Source of the DNA: Nymphaea colorata
Taxonomy: Eukaryota; Streptophyta; Magnoliopsida; Nymphaeales; Nymphaeaceae
Length of the DNA stretch: 64,000 bases
Direction: 5' to 3'
Assembly: GCF_008831285.2 (NCBI RefSeq)
Contig: NC_045144.1
Coordinates: 6,932,176-6,996,175 of the forward strand
In this document: piece after piece, positions 1-12,273 of the stretch
Position numbering within the stretch: position 1 is the first letter of the stretch
How the letters are laid out: the number at the start of each line of letters is the position of its first letter
Translations under genes and position numbers: made by a program
Notes under the pieces: generated by a model
What the model was told of the DNA's origin: nothing
What the model saw: the letters and a program-made list of their open reading frames with translations, nothing else
Database searches by the model: none

Positions 1-690
1 TCTCCCTTCATTCCTTCTATTTTTTTTTTTTTAAGTTCATTCAAGCAGTTCTTTTTTCTAGCATCTTCTTTGCATATCAAACATTGTAACCAGAATTTTG
101 TTCCTGTCTTAGTCATTGTATTGAACAAAAAGAATCTCAGATCTCCCACACAAATAACCAACTCGGTGGTGGACGAGCTTTAAACTTTATTTTTTCTGTT
201 AACCACGAAAAAACTGGGTTCATTTTCCAACAATATTCGGACTTCAGGTGGGTTTTTGATTATAGGAAAACTTGGTTGATTGTTCTTTTGCGATAGATTG
301 AAGCAACCGTGTTTGTTGGGAAAAGGATGTGGGGGGAATTGAGATGTCATTTCCGTTGTGTAGTTGTCTACCTTCCTTTTGAATACCGAAACTATATTCA
401 GATTTGAGTCTTTCCTGTCTCTAGCAGTTGTTAGGGTTTTTGGTGGCTGGTATGTAAGGGTGGGCACCTGGCCGTGTAGTGGTGAAGCCAAAAAAAATTT
501 AAGGAGGGGGTTGAATTAAATTTTTAAATTTTGACTAGGGCCCAAATATCATTTTTCGAATTTTTTATATAAAATAAGCGAAATTTTCTCAAATTTACAT
601 GTTAATTTTTTTTAAAAAAATTGAAATGGGGCCAGGGTCCATGCGGATCTTACCTTGGCTTTGCCCCTAGGGCATTGTACCTAAGCATGG
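1..690. other. No gene recognised
   Basis: Both strands hold only short frames with no recognisable domain. The part from about 510 to 680 (AT-rich tract followed by a GGGCC-rich stretch) resembles the tract at 21030-21120, so it is probably transposon debris. Confidence 0.4.
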
Positions 691-1035
691 GCAGCGGGTC
701 GGCCTGATCTAATAACGAGTGGAGCTCGAGCCGGTCCGACATCCAAAAACCGGGCCCGGGCAACCCGAGCCTGAGCTCGGCCCAATTAAATTTAAAACTA
801 TATTTTTAGTATAAAATAATATATGAATATAATTAATTATAATAAAATATAATAAATATATATACATAAATTAATAAAAAATAAAAAATAAATTATCAGA
901 GCCAGAATCAAGCTTATCAAGCCCACCCGGACCAGCCCGATAACGAGTCGGGCCAATCTGAGTCCTTTTTCCCCAAGCCCGAGCCCTAGTCAAGCCAAGT
1001 ACCGAGTACTTGACAGTGGCCGGACTCGGTGCACA
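691..1035. repeat. Short repeat element with GC-rich arms and AT-rich core
   Basis: Two GC-rich arms full of GGCCCGAGCC-like words (about 700-785 and 900-1035) flank a core of almost pure A and T (about 786-890). The arms are partly complementary (a CCCGAGCC-type word on one side, GGCTCGGG-type on the other). This looks like a small non-autonomous element. Related GC-rich scraps lie at 1372-1475 and 4131-4227. No target-site duplication was identified. Confidence 0.4.
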
Positions 1036-1371
1036 GCCTTATGCATACTCGATCCATGATGGGCACTGGTTATTTTGACCCTGAGCTGTGTCTCTGGTCA
1101 GAGTGGAGCATTAGATGCCTGACTTGGTCCGACCCAATATATAAATTTAGACTCATCTATTGTATTATTTTGTTTTGTTTTCTTTCTCAAACAAGTAAAA
1201 AAAATCAACTTTTTGAGACCCCGTTTGAGGATGGAAAACCTGAAGATTTTAATAAACTTGCAATTGGTTTAACTTTTAGTTCTCCATCTTTGAAATTTTA
1301 TTAATACTATAGATACGTACTGAAGAGCATAATTATGAAATAATTTTAATTTTAATTCTTGAACCTGTTAG

Positions 1372-1475
1372 ACATAAGGCTGGCCCAGCCCAGCCCGGCC
1401 CGGCCCGGCCTGACCCAATAAAATTATAAAAATCGAAGCCCGGTATTGGAAACGGGCCAGCCCGAAGCCCGAGAT
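1372..1475. repeat. GC-rich scrap of the CCCGGCC repeat family
   Basis: Contains a run of overlapping GCCCGGCCCGGCC words and, 40 bases on, the complementary GGGCCAGCCCG words. Same composition as the arms of the element at 691-1035; probably a fragment. Confidence 0.35.
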
Positions 1476-3725
1476 GCAATATAGTTTCATTTTGTGTATT
1501 TTTTATTGACTGTATGTGTGTGCATTAGAGCATTTTAATTGGTTCTACGTATCATTTTTAATTGAATCATCAAATAATTAATTTTGTTGAGAGTCAATAT
1601 CTTTATTTTTTTTTAAAAAAAAGCTATAAGATTGAGTTTGATAAAAGGGTGTGTTTTAAGAGGATCTTATAACATAAATTCATGCTAAAGGATTGGAAAT
1701 AGTCTGATCTTAAATCTATGGATGTAAGATCACAGGATTTCAAAACCATCACAGATTTCAAATCGGCGATGAAACAAACACTGTTTAAATGATAACCATA
1801 CACAGTGTTTGCTCAAGCATGCCTATATATATAAACATTTAGTTTTTTTTTTCCTTTGCAGGACAGGCCTTCGATAGGTCCTGGTAGGTGTCATTGACAC
1901 TAGTGGGAGAGAACAAGAGCGAGTTTTCTATGCTTCTTCATCTATGTAACGAGCGTATGGTGTTGTGGATTATATTATTAGTATGTATGTTTACTTTCAT
2001 GCCCAAACATTGAATATATATTTGCACGAGATAATAAATAGATATAAAATATTAAATAAATAAATGTAAGATAATGTCTATGAGATAGCAAAAGATTTAT
2101 GAAATAATGAACAAATGTACGAGATAACATAAATATAAGTATGAGATAATGATTATGAGATAACAAAAGATTCATGAAATAATGAGATAACCGATGGATG
2201 TATGCTAAACATAAGTATGAGAGAATTTTTATTAGATAATGAGAAAATAGGCTTTTGGGATGTATGAGATAACATTAAACATAAGTATGAGATAATGACA
2301 ACGCTTTAAGTAGAACAAAAAAACTAAAACGGTTTTAAACTTTTTAGAGGGGTATAGATTATAACAATATGTATATACGGACTGACAAATTTTAACTTTC
2401 TCGAATCCCTAAATTTTCTTTCTGTAGTTTTTTTTTTTGTTTTTATAAAAAGTTACTTTTTATACTAAAATTGATATGGAGCCAGCTGCCCAATGTTACC
2501 AATGGTTAAATATTCAAAATCCATTATTTAAAGTCTTTAGGCAACACAGTTAAATATTTAAAAATTGTCATTAAAAGTCTTTAGCCACAGAATATGAGTG
2601 TATTTTACGATGTAACAACAATTTGTGATGTGTTTGGTGATGGTTTCATTATTTTTTCAGCAACAAATTTCAAATATTTAACCATTTGACAACATTTGGT
2701 AGCAGGGTGTGCATATATATATATATATATATATGCAAAATCAAGTATATTTTATGGGAACTACGGTACTTCCACAAAAAAGACAAGATCGCTCCACCGT
2801 CGACGTCAAGGTTGCGTTCAGCCCCTATCAGTTTGTAACTTCGCCCTCACGTTACACAAGCCGCATCCATCATTCGCCATTTTAGAAAATCGGTAACGCA
2901 TTTTAAACATTGTCCAACGCAAATAATCTGCCCGATTTAATGCATGGTCGGCCTGATTTTTCTTTTATAAGGATACTTTATGTGCATCCTAAATTAAATG
3001 CCTGAACAACTTGTAGGATGATCATGTAGCGAAATCGATCGGCCGGGTCCACCTTTTACATCGTGATTATATATATATATATATTGTGATGTTGATTGAT
3101 AGGAAGACTAATTAAACCAAATAAGTGAATGACTCTCTCTCTCTGCTCTGCTAGAGCCCAACAAGGGCAATGCTGGACCCAAAGTTGCACCTTCTTTGAA
3201 AATATCACATAGAGAAATGAAACTGTCTCTATCAGGGGCCAATTTTTTTTTCTTTTACAATAGTTTTTTCATCTTTTGGACCGTGGGCTAGACCGCAAGC
3301 CCTAAGCACTCAGCAAACCTTACCTTTGGGACGAAACCTTACAAAGGGATTTCTGAGCATGTTGTACCAATATACTTTGCCCTGGCACCACTGCACTGCA
3401 TGCCCTAACAAAATTGCTTTTTGCTTTTAATTGGATCTCAATAATATAAAAGTCGCTGGATAAGCATCCCATACTACTCGATTCAAGCATAGCTTTAATT
3501 TGGTAACTGCATGGGTATCATGGGGCTAAATAATTATGAACTTAGACTTTCTAAAAATGATAAACTCCATTTTCGCAAACTACTGGTATGAAATTCTGCA
3601 ATTTGTCATGAAATTGATTGGCAGGTTGTGATTCACCTATTTTTCTCTATGCAATCACATCCATACACACACATATATATGTATATACACACATCTACTT
3701 ATGTATGTTTATAAAAGGAAAACTT
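1476..3725. other. No gene recognised; AT-rich intergenic DNA
   Basis: No coding family was seen. From about 2035 to 2300 there is a loose tandem pattern built on words like ATGAGATAA and ATAAGTATGAGATAATG. Short (TA)n runs sit near 2711-2733 and 3067-3085. Confidence 0.4.
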
Positions 3726-3728
3726 TTA

Positions 3729-3958
3729 AGGGTGCATTTGATAGCCTTGGATATGAAAACGGAAGACTTAAAATCATAATCTCTCTCATTGAACCTTAAA
3801 TCCAATATTTTCTCAATGTAAAAAAAGTAAAATAAGCATGAAATGGGATCTGACATAAGATCTTTAGTTTGATGAACCATAAATTTTTCAGCAAAATCAT
3901 GTCATGTCATATCCACATGAGATCCCTAGATTTCAGATGTGAATTAGCTAAACGCTCC
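3729..3958. mobile_element. Probable Tourist-like MITE (PIF/Harbinger type)
   Basis: The left end reads GGGTGCATTTGATAGC and the right end is the imperfect complement (GCTAAACGCTCC). Both sides are flanked by TTA/TAA, the 3-base target duplication expected of PIF/Harbinger elements. At about 230 bases with no coding frame it is a typical MITE. The ends have diverged, so the exact borders are approximate. Confidence 0.45.
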
Positions 3959-4130
3959 TTAAAAGTTCAATGAAAGGGCTTCGGACCTCAAATTGTTGAT
4001 TTTGAGGTCATTGACGATCTCGAGTCATACTGAATCTCAGATCTGAGATGAACAAAAATTAGCTGAACAATGAGTCGAACTACTCTTATACTGAATCTCT
4101 TTTATATATATATATATATATAGATATACT

Positions 4131-4227
4131 GAGCTTGGACCTAAATTAGAGCTTGGGCTAACCCGGTCCCGACTTCGAATCGGGCCTAGCTGGGCTGACC
4201 CAACCTGCCCATCCTGATGCCCACCCT
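4131..4227. repeat. GC-rich scrap related to the 691-1035 element
   Basis: Alternating GGGCT, CCCGAC and GGGCCTAGC words; the end CCACCCTA is typical of hAT-like scraps. No complete element could be delimited. Confidence 0.3.
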
Positions 4228-4784
4228 ACATGTAAAAGAGTCTGTTTCGCTAAAAAAGAAGGGAGCGTTTGCCGCCGGAATACTCGAAGTTCAGGAACTC
4301 TTTTCCCTGTTCTTTGCGATCCACCAACAGTTTGGCCTAAAAAATGTTTCTGGACCGAATCTTATTACAGAAACATTATTCCATGCCACTAAACATGCTT
4401 TAAAAAAAAATTACAAGTAGCCGCCTAATGTCTAAATCAATAACAAATCACTGCATAGCTTACAAGGACCAGCAAAAAAAACACCAGAGGAGAAACTGTA
4501 CTTCCTTTTATAGATGCCTCTTTGAGAATTTCTATTAAAAGTTGAGTGTCTATTTGTTTTGATAATTTGCTATTATTGCGTAAAAGTGATGATTTCTCTT
4601 CGTAAAATAGTTTTTTAGAAAGATCCCGTTTACACAATTCAACTCCAGAGCGCTCCACTTGCAGGCAATATTTTTATTGCTGAAGGAGAACACTCGAAGT
4701 CATAGACTTCATCGAACGCTGCATCATCTGGGAAACTGATCAAACATATGATTTTCATTACCACGTTATACATGATGTGCCTAC

Positions 4785-4869
<85 letters not shown>

Positions 4870-5718
4870 TGAAAACCATGGGAGGAGCTCGTAGTTTTTC
4901 TTGAGTTGACTGTTTAGCCCACGGAATTGCTGGCCGTGAAGAAAGAGCGTATGTTCAGCATGAATGGTGGGGATATAGAAGAAGAATGCGTTTCTTATAA
5001 ATATGTAGACATGCATGCCTCAATCAACGAGTTATACTATCAAAGGAATAGAGGAGCAGCAGTTTCATATCCACAATGCGTTGGCTCAAACCAGAGGCAT
5101 GCAGTCTTTCTCTCTCTCTCATGGCATGCACCATACACACACACACATATGAAAGTGAGTTGCTTACACCACGTTGGCACCCACAACAGATATATGCGGA
5201 AGGAAAGTTGGGATATTTTGATTTTTTTTTTAAACTGGACTTTTAATTTTTTACTGTATTTTTTTTGTCGTTGTAGGGAGTGTTTTCCTTTATAATATCT
5301 AAGACATTCTAGTCATTATATCGTTCAATTACACAGAGTTGTACATTATAACTAGCTTCACACACATGAAACATGTTATGTGTATAAAAAATTGTGCATC
5401 AGGATGTGTAATGATCAAATTATCCTGTTTAAAGTTAAAAAAAAAAAAGTTTTTTAGAGGACAAAAATAGGTTATTAAAAAAAGTTTAAAGTTTAAATGT
5501 ATATTTCTTTATAAAATTTTTTGAAAATACCCCAACCTACTTTCTTTTTCCTTCCACATATTTGTGCATGCACGGGGGGTGTGCACACAACTCAATCTCT
5601 CACACACACATCTCTTTCTTTATGAGTGAAAGCATGCATGCCTGCACCTCCTCAGCACTGTCCCCCAGCGTTCATATGAAGAAGATGAGGGTTTAATTTT
5701 CTCTGCTGGCTTGTGTGG
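4228..5718. other. No gene recognised; upstream region of the B12D-like gene
   Basis: No coding family found. It includes the microsatellite at 4788-4864 and several CA/TG-rich tracts. I searched it for a short first exon of the B12D-like gene (family pattern W-[IL]-R-P-E) and found none. Confidence 0.4.
4788..4864. repeat. Compound microsatellite (TA)n-(GA)n
   Basis: About 45 bases of TA repeat run directly into about 31 bases of GA repeat. Likely polymorphic. Confidence 0.9.
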
Positions 5719-6227
5719 ATGCAGGTGTACCCACTGCTAGGTGCCATGACCTTCGTCACCAGCATGTGTTTGTTTCAACTCACTCGTAACGTCTTCATGA
5801 ACCCTGATGTCAGGTTCTCTTTCTCTCTCTCTCTCTCTCTCTTCACTTCTGTTCGGGTCTGTGATTAATGAAAAACTGGTCAATCCTCATTCATATGATA
5901 TCATTCAATGAAAAATTGAGGATGGCAAACTATAAAAAAGAAGAAAAATACGAGAATTTCAAAGGGATTCGCAGGTGGGTAGTATAGATAAAAGATCTTC
6001 TTCCTTTCTCTCGCATAAAAAGCAGCTTTTCCTACGCTGTGACTGATGACCATGACCATACTTTTCGCAGAATCAACAAGGATCACAGGAAGACGTCAGT
6101 TCTTGAGAACTATGAAGAAGGAGAGAAATATGCCGAGCACAGACTCCGTCAATTCCTTCGGACACGGCCGCCGGAGATCATGCCTACCATCAATCGTTTC
6201 TTCAGTGGAACCGCCAAAGAGAATTAA
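5719..6227 (+). CDS. B12D-like small protein, two exons
   Basis: B12D family proteins are plant proteins of about 90 residues related to the NADH dehydrogenase MLRQ subunit; B12D-type proteins have been placed in mitochondria. Exons: 5719-5813 and 6071-6227, with a 257-base GT-AG intron holding a (TC)n run; the phases agree. The product is 83 residues. The first exon has the family's short membrane segment, starting VYPLLGAMTF and ending in NPDVR. The second has the conserved tail: ENYEEGEKYAEH, then LRQFLRTRPPEIMPTINRFF. Family members usually begin with a short W-R-P-E peptide ahead of VYP. Here an AG acceptor sits directly before GTG at 5725, so the usual layout would add a separate first exon, which I could not find upstream. 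Starting at the in-frame ATG at 5719 also gives an intact frame. The family call is firm; the N-terminus is open, and the gene could be 5'-truncated. Confidence 0.75.
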
Positions 6228-6893
6228 TCCGACATATGTGAGACGTATATAGTATGGGTTACACTAGCCGCCTGCGTGTTTTATATCTTTCATGTACGTG
6301 TTGACTTGAATGATCGTCGGATTCAAATAAGCTTTGCGAAGTTTAGAGCCATCAGTCTTGAGTGCCTGCGAGGAAACTGCAGTAAAATTATTGCTTAGAA
6401 AAAGATTGAGTTTCACATTTGAGTAGACCTATGTATATCATTCAAGTTGTTGCATATGTCACCGTTTGCAATGTTATCGACCTCTCAGCCGTAGATCACT
6501 TAAGCTATGCCCTTCAAGATCAACTGTTTCATATAATTAAAAAGATTCTTTTCTCAACCTGTAGAACAGAAAATTTTTGAAATCAAAACTTCTTTGTTAA
6601 GAACAAATCAAGAAAGGAATTATTAATCAGGAGTGCGGGTCTAATTTAATTTGAATTAAGATGGAAACGTTTAGTTTTCTCCCTTAGGTCAACGGTTAAC
6701 TAGATGGTTCCAGAATTATGTATTACAAGTTTATAAATCGTGAAATATCACAAACTTTACTAAATATTCACAAATATTGATATTACATATTCAGTTTTAG
6801 TTGATGAAAACAATCAAAATATGAAGTCCACCGCCACCCGTATGCTTGTATAAATAAATACTCAGGGGAGACACATAGTGATTGGTGTGTGCA

Positions 6894-6953
<60 letters not shown>

Positions 6954-7257
6954 CGCCCCACCAAATATGAGTATTTTTAAATGAATGTCTCTTTGACCTG
7001 CCACTAATACCTAGGTGACGCTAAATATATATGAAAAAGTACCGTCGGACATGCATTTGATTATTTAAACGCAAGCCTCTTGAATTGCGTCTATATGCGC
7101 CAATTTTAATTTTATGCACGATTCAAATTAAGGTCAAAACACATCTGCCATCGATAATTAAAAGGGCACAAAAAAATTTTCATTGGAAGACCTTTTTTCT
7201 TACAATTTGGAAAGAAAAAGGAAATTTTTCTAACAATGAGGGAAAAAAGGAGGGGGT
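6228..7257. other. No gene recognised downstream of the B12D-like gene
   Basis: Non-coding AT-rich DNA containing a (TA)n microsatellite. The part from about 6736 onward is the left end of a diverged segmental duplication shared with 53974 onward. Confidence 0.4.
6897..6951. repeat. (TA)n microsatellite
   Basis: About 27 uninterrupted TA units. Confidence 0.95.
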
Positions 7258-7850
7258 AGGGATGAACACGAGCTGAGTCAAGCCCGAGTTTAGTTAGTTC
7301 GAGCTTGGCTCGACTAATGAATCCTCGAGCTCGAGAATAGCTCAATGGAACCATCTCGAGCTCGACTCGGCAGTTACGTGTTGAGCACGAGCTCGACTCG
7401 ATTAAGGCTTGACAAACTCGTTTGAATAAAATTGATATTCATGATTACGTGTTGAGCTCGAGATCGACTCGATTAAGACTCAACAAACTCGTTTGAAATA
7501 GAATTGACATTCATCGTTACGTGTTGAGCTCGAGATCAACTCGATTAAGGCTTGACAAACTCGTTTGAATAGAATTAATATTCACCGTTACGTATTGAGC
7601 TTGAGCTCGACTCGATTAAGGTTCGACAAACTCGTAAACACGTTTGAATATATCAGCTTGATTAAGGTTTGACAAACTCGATTAAGGCTCGAGATCGACT
7701 CGGCAGTTACGTGTTGAACTCGAACTCAAGTCGATTATTTGAACGAGTCGACTCTGAACTCAAGCTCGACTCGTTAAGCAAATGACTTGGCTCGAACTCG
7801 TTCACGAGTAGAGCTTTAACGAGTTGACTCGTTGTTCACTCCTAGCAAAG
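7258..7850. mobile_element. Probable non-autonomous hAT-like element rich in CTCGAG words
   Basis: The left end (TAGGGATGAACACGAGC) and the complement of the right end (TAGGAGTGAACAACGAG) match imperfectly, as expected of terminal inverted repeats. The inside is packed with GAGCTCGAG and CGACTCG words and holds a tandem array of about 71-base units. I found no clean 8-base target duplication, so the class is an inference from the end sequence. Confidence 0.4.
7374..7760. repeat. Tandem array, about 71-base period
   Basis: Units begin TTACGTGTTGAG at 7374, 7445, 7517, 7588 and 7707: spacings 71, 72, 71 and then 119, the last unit being expanded internally. Each unit contains a CTCGACTCGATTAAG-like core and a GACAAACTCGT core. 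Confidence 0.8.
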
Positions 7851-8482
7851 GGGTCGTAAAGAACAATCACTTTATGAAAAAGCTCCTCATTCCAAGTTGT
7901 GCCATGCATGCACTTGCGGTTTGTCAACTCAATAACTTCAACCATTAAAGATCTATTTCCAACACAAATGGATCCAATTTCTTGCATAACGGATCCCAAT
8001 ACATGTGAAAAAAATGAATCATCACATATGCCTTTCATGAACATGAATCTACATATTCAAAACAAAATAGCCAATCCAAAACATGGTATTAAATATTCTT
8101 TTTTTTTTCACATCCATTGCATATGCATAAATATTTAAATCTAAATGGAGATCCAATAGATTACAAGCAAAATATAGATATAATGGATCAGATCCTTGAT
8201 ATCACGTCCAGTACAATCAGATGAGGATTAAACATGTATGCTATGAGATTTGAAATACGATTCAAAGAATGGCCCAATAAAAACTTAATTATGGATATAA
8301 AAACAACATTGTTCTAAGATCTGGATCATGACCGATCTGAATACAAGCAGAATCTCGATACCAAAACATATCCCACCAAAAAAACAAACAAACAAACAAA
8401 TGGGTTATAACTATATCTCTAGATTATTTTGGTTCAAGTAAGAATAGTTATGTATATCTAAATCCAAGAAGAAAAGGTTCCA

Positions 8483-8690
8483 GAAGCATGATTGATGGAC
8501 TAGAACACGATCTAAATTTATATCCATATCATCAACTAATCGTGGATTTGAATCTTGATCTCAAGTTTAATTTTGATATCAAACCAGGGAATTTAACAAG
8601 CAAAATAAAGAACCAAATAAACTACGATAAAAAGCATCACCCGGTTGCCCTCCAAGCACCAGGCGACAACGCTAGGGCTGCAGAATGAGT
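8483..8690. repeat. Dispersed repeat shared with 50556-50760
   Basis: The two stretches align from ATGATTGATGGA through a TCATCAACTAATC core to the GC-rich end with GCATC(A/G)CCCGGT. The strand and class are not clear; it may be the leader of a retroelement. A CTCGAG-rich stretch follows at about 8695-9010. Confidence 0.5.
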
Positions 8691-9327
8691 TGAGCCAAAC
8701 TCGAGCTCAACTTAAACTTTGCTCGACAAAGCTCGAGTTTAAATTTATAATCAAAACATTAAACAAGTAGAGTTAGCATTGTAAGAACTCAGACTTGTTT
8801 AAACTCCGTTCGATTTGATTATGTAAAACTGTTCGTCATGGTTAAATTAGTTAAACGAGTGAACATGTTAATCGAGTTGGAGAAATGAAACATGTTAACA
8901 TAAATAGGCTAAACGAGTCAAGCTGTGTCTGGCACTGTATAGTCGAGTCGAACTCGAACTTATTCTATGAACGCCACACAGAGTGGAAGGCGGGAACTCG
9001 AACTTATAAGAGGAGGAGGGTTTGATCTTAAATTCATTGTTCTTACATTTTACGGATCCCAAATTCAAGGATATCAAACACCCCTTAAGAGACTTAAGAG
9101 ACATTGGTAGGTAATCTTTTAGCATTTTAAGTGCAATTTCTTTTTGGCTTTCAGAATGATGCTGGTTGGTATTTCTTTTTTTTTTTTTTTTGTTCCATTA
9201 TCTAGATTTGGTGTGAAAGCTCATTTATGGGATAAAAAATTCATATCTTTTAAAGTTCTTCATACTTTTATGCGGCCAAAAGTGTTGGCATCCAGCAAAT
9301 TGCTTTGCTAAGATCCATGGATGGAAC

Positions 9328-9635
9328 CATTGTCACTATAAACACATTTTATTAAAAAAAAAAAACACACATATAAAATGTGAAAAACAAGTCAGCTGCA
9401 TAAAACGTGAAAAAATGTGTTTTTTTTAAACACCAAAAAATTAATATAATACGCGTGTTTTTCACATTTTTTTGTATTTTTATTAATTTTTGTTTTTTAT
9501 AAATTTTAAGATTTATTAAATGTTTAAAATTTTTTAAAAAATTCACTGAGATTTTTTCAAGATATACAACTTTGCTGTATTATACCCAAAAAATTCATCA
9601 CTGTATAATATCTATACACGTTTTTTGTGACAATG
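9328..9635. mobile_element. AT-rich MITE with CATTGTCAC ends
   Basis: Starts CATTGTCACTATAAACAC and ends GTTTTTTGTGACAATG, an inverted terminal pair. The inside is nearly pure A/T with no coding frame. Its ends and composition are like those of the element at 10466-10846, so the two form one family. Confidence 0.55.
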
Positions 9636-10465
9636 AAAGAACAAACCCAAATCATCCATCCATTCAGTAGTCTTGAAAGTGGGAATACAGTGGAAAGTTA
9701 CACTTAGTTTCAATTAGGCATTTGACCTTTTAGTTAATGTTCTTGGTTTGTAGCTTGCTTTAACAATTAACGTGTTGTCTTTCATGCATTAATCTTCTTT
9801 ATTTGTTGAAGTCTGATTTGGAGCATGTACATTATTCCAAATAATTTTTATGCAGTCCTTTTTTGTTACATAACATGCCATTTTTCGTCGAGGAAGGTTT
9901 CAGATACTTTTCTGGCGATCTGCAACGTAATTATCTAACCGGAATTTGCATGAAAACGTATTAGTGAGGTAATCTCTTGGAGACAAGGTCACTTCATTCA
10001 GTAAGCCAGGGTCACTTCATTCAGTAATTTCTCTTGAGTTTGAAGTCATGAGAAAGTTCTTTCTATTTCTTTCTTGGAACTTTTGGTTTTTGTTTTGCTT
10101 AATACATCACATTGCTTAGTGATCGATGTTAACGTAAGCGTTGTTTTTTTTATTTCTATTACGGCATATGTTGCGTAAGCAATCTCTTTGACCTAATACG
10201 GTGGGAATTTCTTTATTTGATGAAGTTGATGAAATACTTTCATAGCTTTAGCGACCAAGTAACATTATTGAATACCTCTTATTGCTTTTCTGGATATTGC
10301 AAGTCGGTTTTTTCTTTTGGAATATCTGGATCAGACCCCAAAACCATGGTTTTCCTTCCCAAACTTCCATATTAATAATGCTATTATGGAGCCAAAAATG
10401 GATTTTGTCAAACCTCACTTTTTGGCAATCCATTTCATTAAAATTTAAAATTGATTGATTAAAAC

Positions 10466-10846
10466 CATCGTCACAAATAATGTTTCGGAGTTTTAAACGA
10501 CGAATTTTTTCTCAAATATAATGCGGCAAGCTTAAAAAAATGAAAAAAATACAGTAAATTTTTAAAAATTTTAAATAACTAAAAGTGGAGGAAAATAAAA
10601 GAAATGAGAAACTACTAACACAAACATCAAAAGATCAATAGATTTGTAATAAATAAAAAATAGAAAATGAAAAACAAAATGTTTGGCATTAAAAAAATAA
10701 AAAATGTGAAAAAAATGCCAAAACACTTGCTTTTAATGCATTGTTTTTAAAAAAAATATGTTTTTTTTAGTTTTTAAATGACTATTTAATTTATCACGTT
10801 TTTTTCATGTTTTTTTACGAAAAAAACATGGTTTTTGTGACGATGA
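10466..10846. mobile_element. AT-rich MITE with CATCGTCACAAA ends
   Basis: Starts CATCGTCACAAATAATG and ends TTTTTGTGACGATG. The paralogous stretch at 55270-55310 has no such block and runs straight through, giving an empty site. The flanks GATTAAAAC and ATTTAAAAC look like a worn 9-base target duplication, which would point to a Mutator-type element. The first two bases of the duplication differ, so the class is tentative. Confidence 0.6.
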
Positions 10847-12184
10847 ATTTAAAACCAAATTTTATAAAACTAATTTTGATAAAAACCTGTTTCTTGAATG
10901 TGTCATCAAACGGTACCTTCATCCTTGATGCTTGTGACAAATAGATGAAAAGTAAACCACCGCCCCTCCTTTTCGATGCTCCCATCTCTTTTTTTTTTTA
11001 ATTGTTTCAAAATCTTGACCGTCCGATCAAAGTCAAAAGAATCGTACACCATACGTCAGATAGCTAGCGTAAGGGTTCAAGTTCTCATAAATATCTTTAG
11101 AGTTCTCTATCGAGGTCTGGATAAAGAAATTTATTGGCTTCCCATAGCACACACACCGGCCAAGTATATGGTTGTGTGTTTATATATATATATATATAAT
11201 ATAAAAGTGCGTGTCCCCGCACGCTTTGAAAAAGGAAAAGAGGAACACCTTGTCTACTAACTAATAGTGGATTTGTGCATGCTGCATCTCATGGTTCAAA
11301 CAGTTGGGAAAATTTGGTCCTGCCATTGAAGTGGAATCAATGCAGGAGCAATCAATCATGTACACGCATTTTCGGGTTTAAAATACCTGCAAACACGATT
11401 CTTAGGTGTTTAAATATTGGAAAAACACTCGTCCAAGTCAAATAATTGCATAAGCGTAGACCCACCTTTTCGGTGGTCTGAAGGACGCAGTTCTCCTCAT
11501 GTCATGAAGTCCATGCACAGTGGAACGTGTTGACAGAAACTGCAGGATCATATTAAACAACTCAAAACATTAGCCTCTGTATATAATGCAGTTCCATTTG
11601 TTCCTTACAGGGCTTTTGATTCTTGTTCTTAAAAGTAACCTCTGCATGTAATATAGTATCATTTGTTCCTTGTAGATTGTCTGATTCCTGTTCTTAAAAG
11701 TGCTACGAACATGGATGTTCAGTATGATAGGCTTGCCAACAGTAGTAACACATGTTTACAATCCAATGAATCTGCTCTAAAACCTAAAATAGAGCAAATT
11801 CATGATTCATGAGTGTAATTGCAGCTCTTCTGCAAAGTTTATGGTGTAACAAATTATAAGATAGAAGGTTAAGCCAACTTAATGTTCAAGCTTTCTGCAA
11901 TTTGTGTTCACTAGCAGTGAAAGTTCATGTTGTTATAAATCATTAGATCGCAGGAATCAAGTTTCAAGGTTTCAGGCGTTCTGCAGTTTGTGGAATTTCC
12001 TGTTCATAAGTAAAAGATTTCAATTTTGGTATGCCAAGATGTAAAAGGCCCATGAGACTTTATAGATTACTGGGCTCTGCACCAATGAAAATGGAGTTCT
12101 TTACTCTGTCTTAACGATTATAATACAACAATGAGGCTGCCACAGGGGATGGAGAGCTACAACAGGACCATGGAGATCAGTGTA

Positions 12185-12226
12185 TTAACCCCTTGATATT
12201 GTGGTAGAGTAATATCAAGGGGTTAA
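12185..12226. repeat. Short perfect inverted repeat (16-base arms, 10-base loop)
   Basis: Arm TTAACCCCTTGATATT at 12185-12200 and its exact complement at 12211-12226. It lies just downstream, in the minus sense, of the truncated CYP85A copy. The counterpart near 58100-58130 has the same right arm but a broken left arm. Confidence 0.85.
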
Positions 12227-12273
12227 AGGAAGGGGAAAAGGGGGGTAGACAACAGAAATCAGGGACAATATTT

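Noticed and set aside
5677-5724. MKKMR as a possible first exon of the B12D-like gene
   Set aside because: The intron it would need is only about 34 bases, too short for normal plant splicing.
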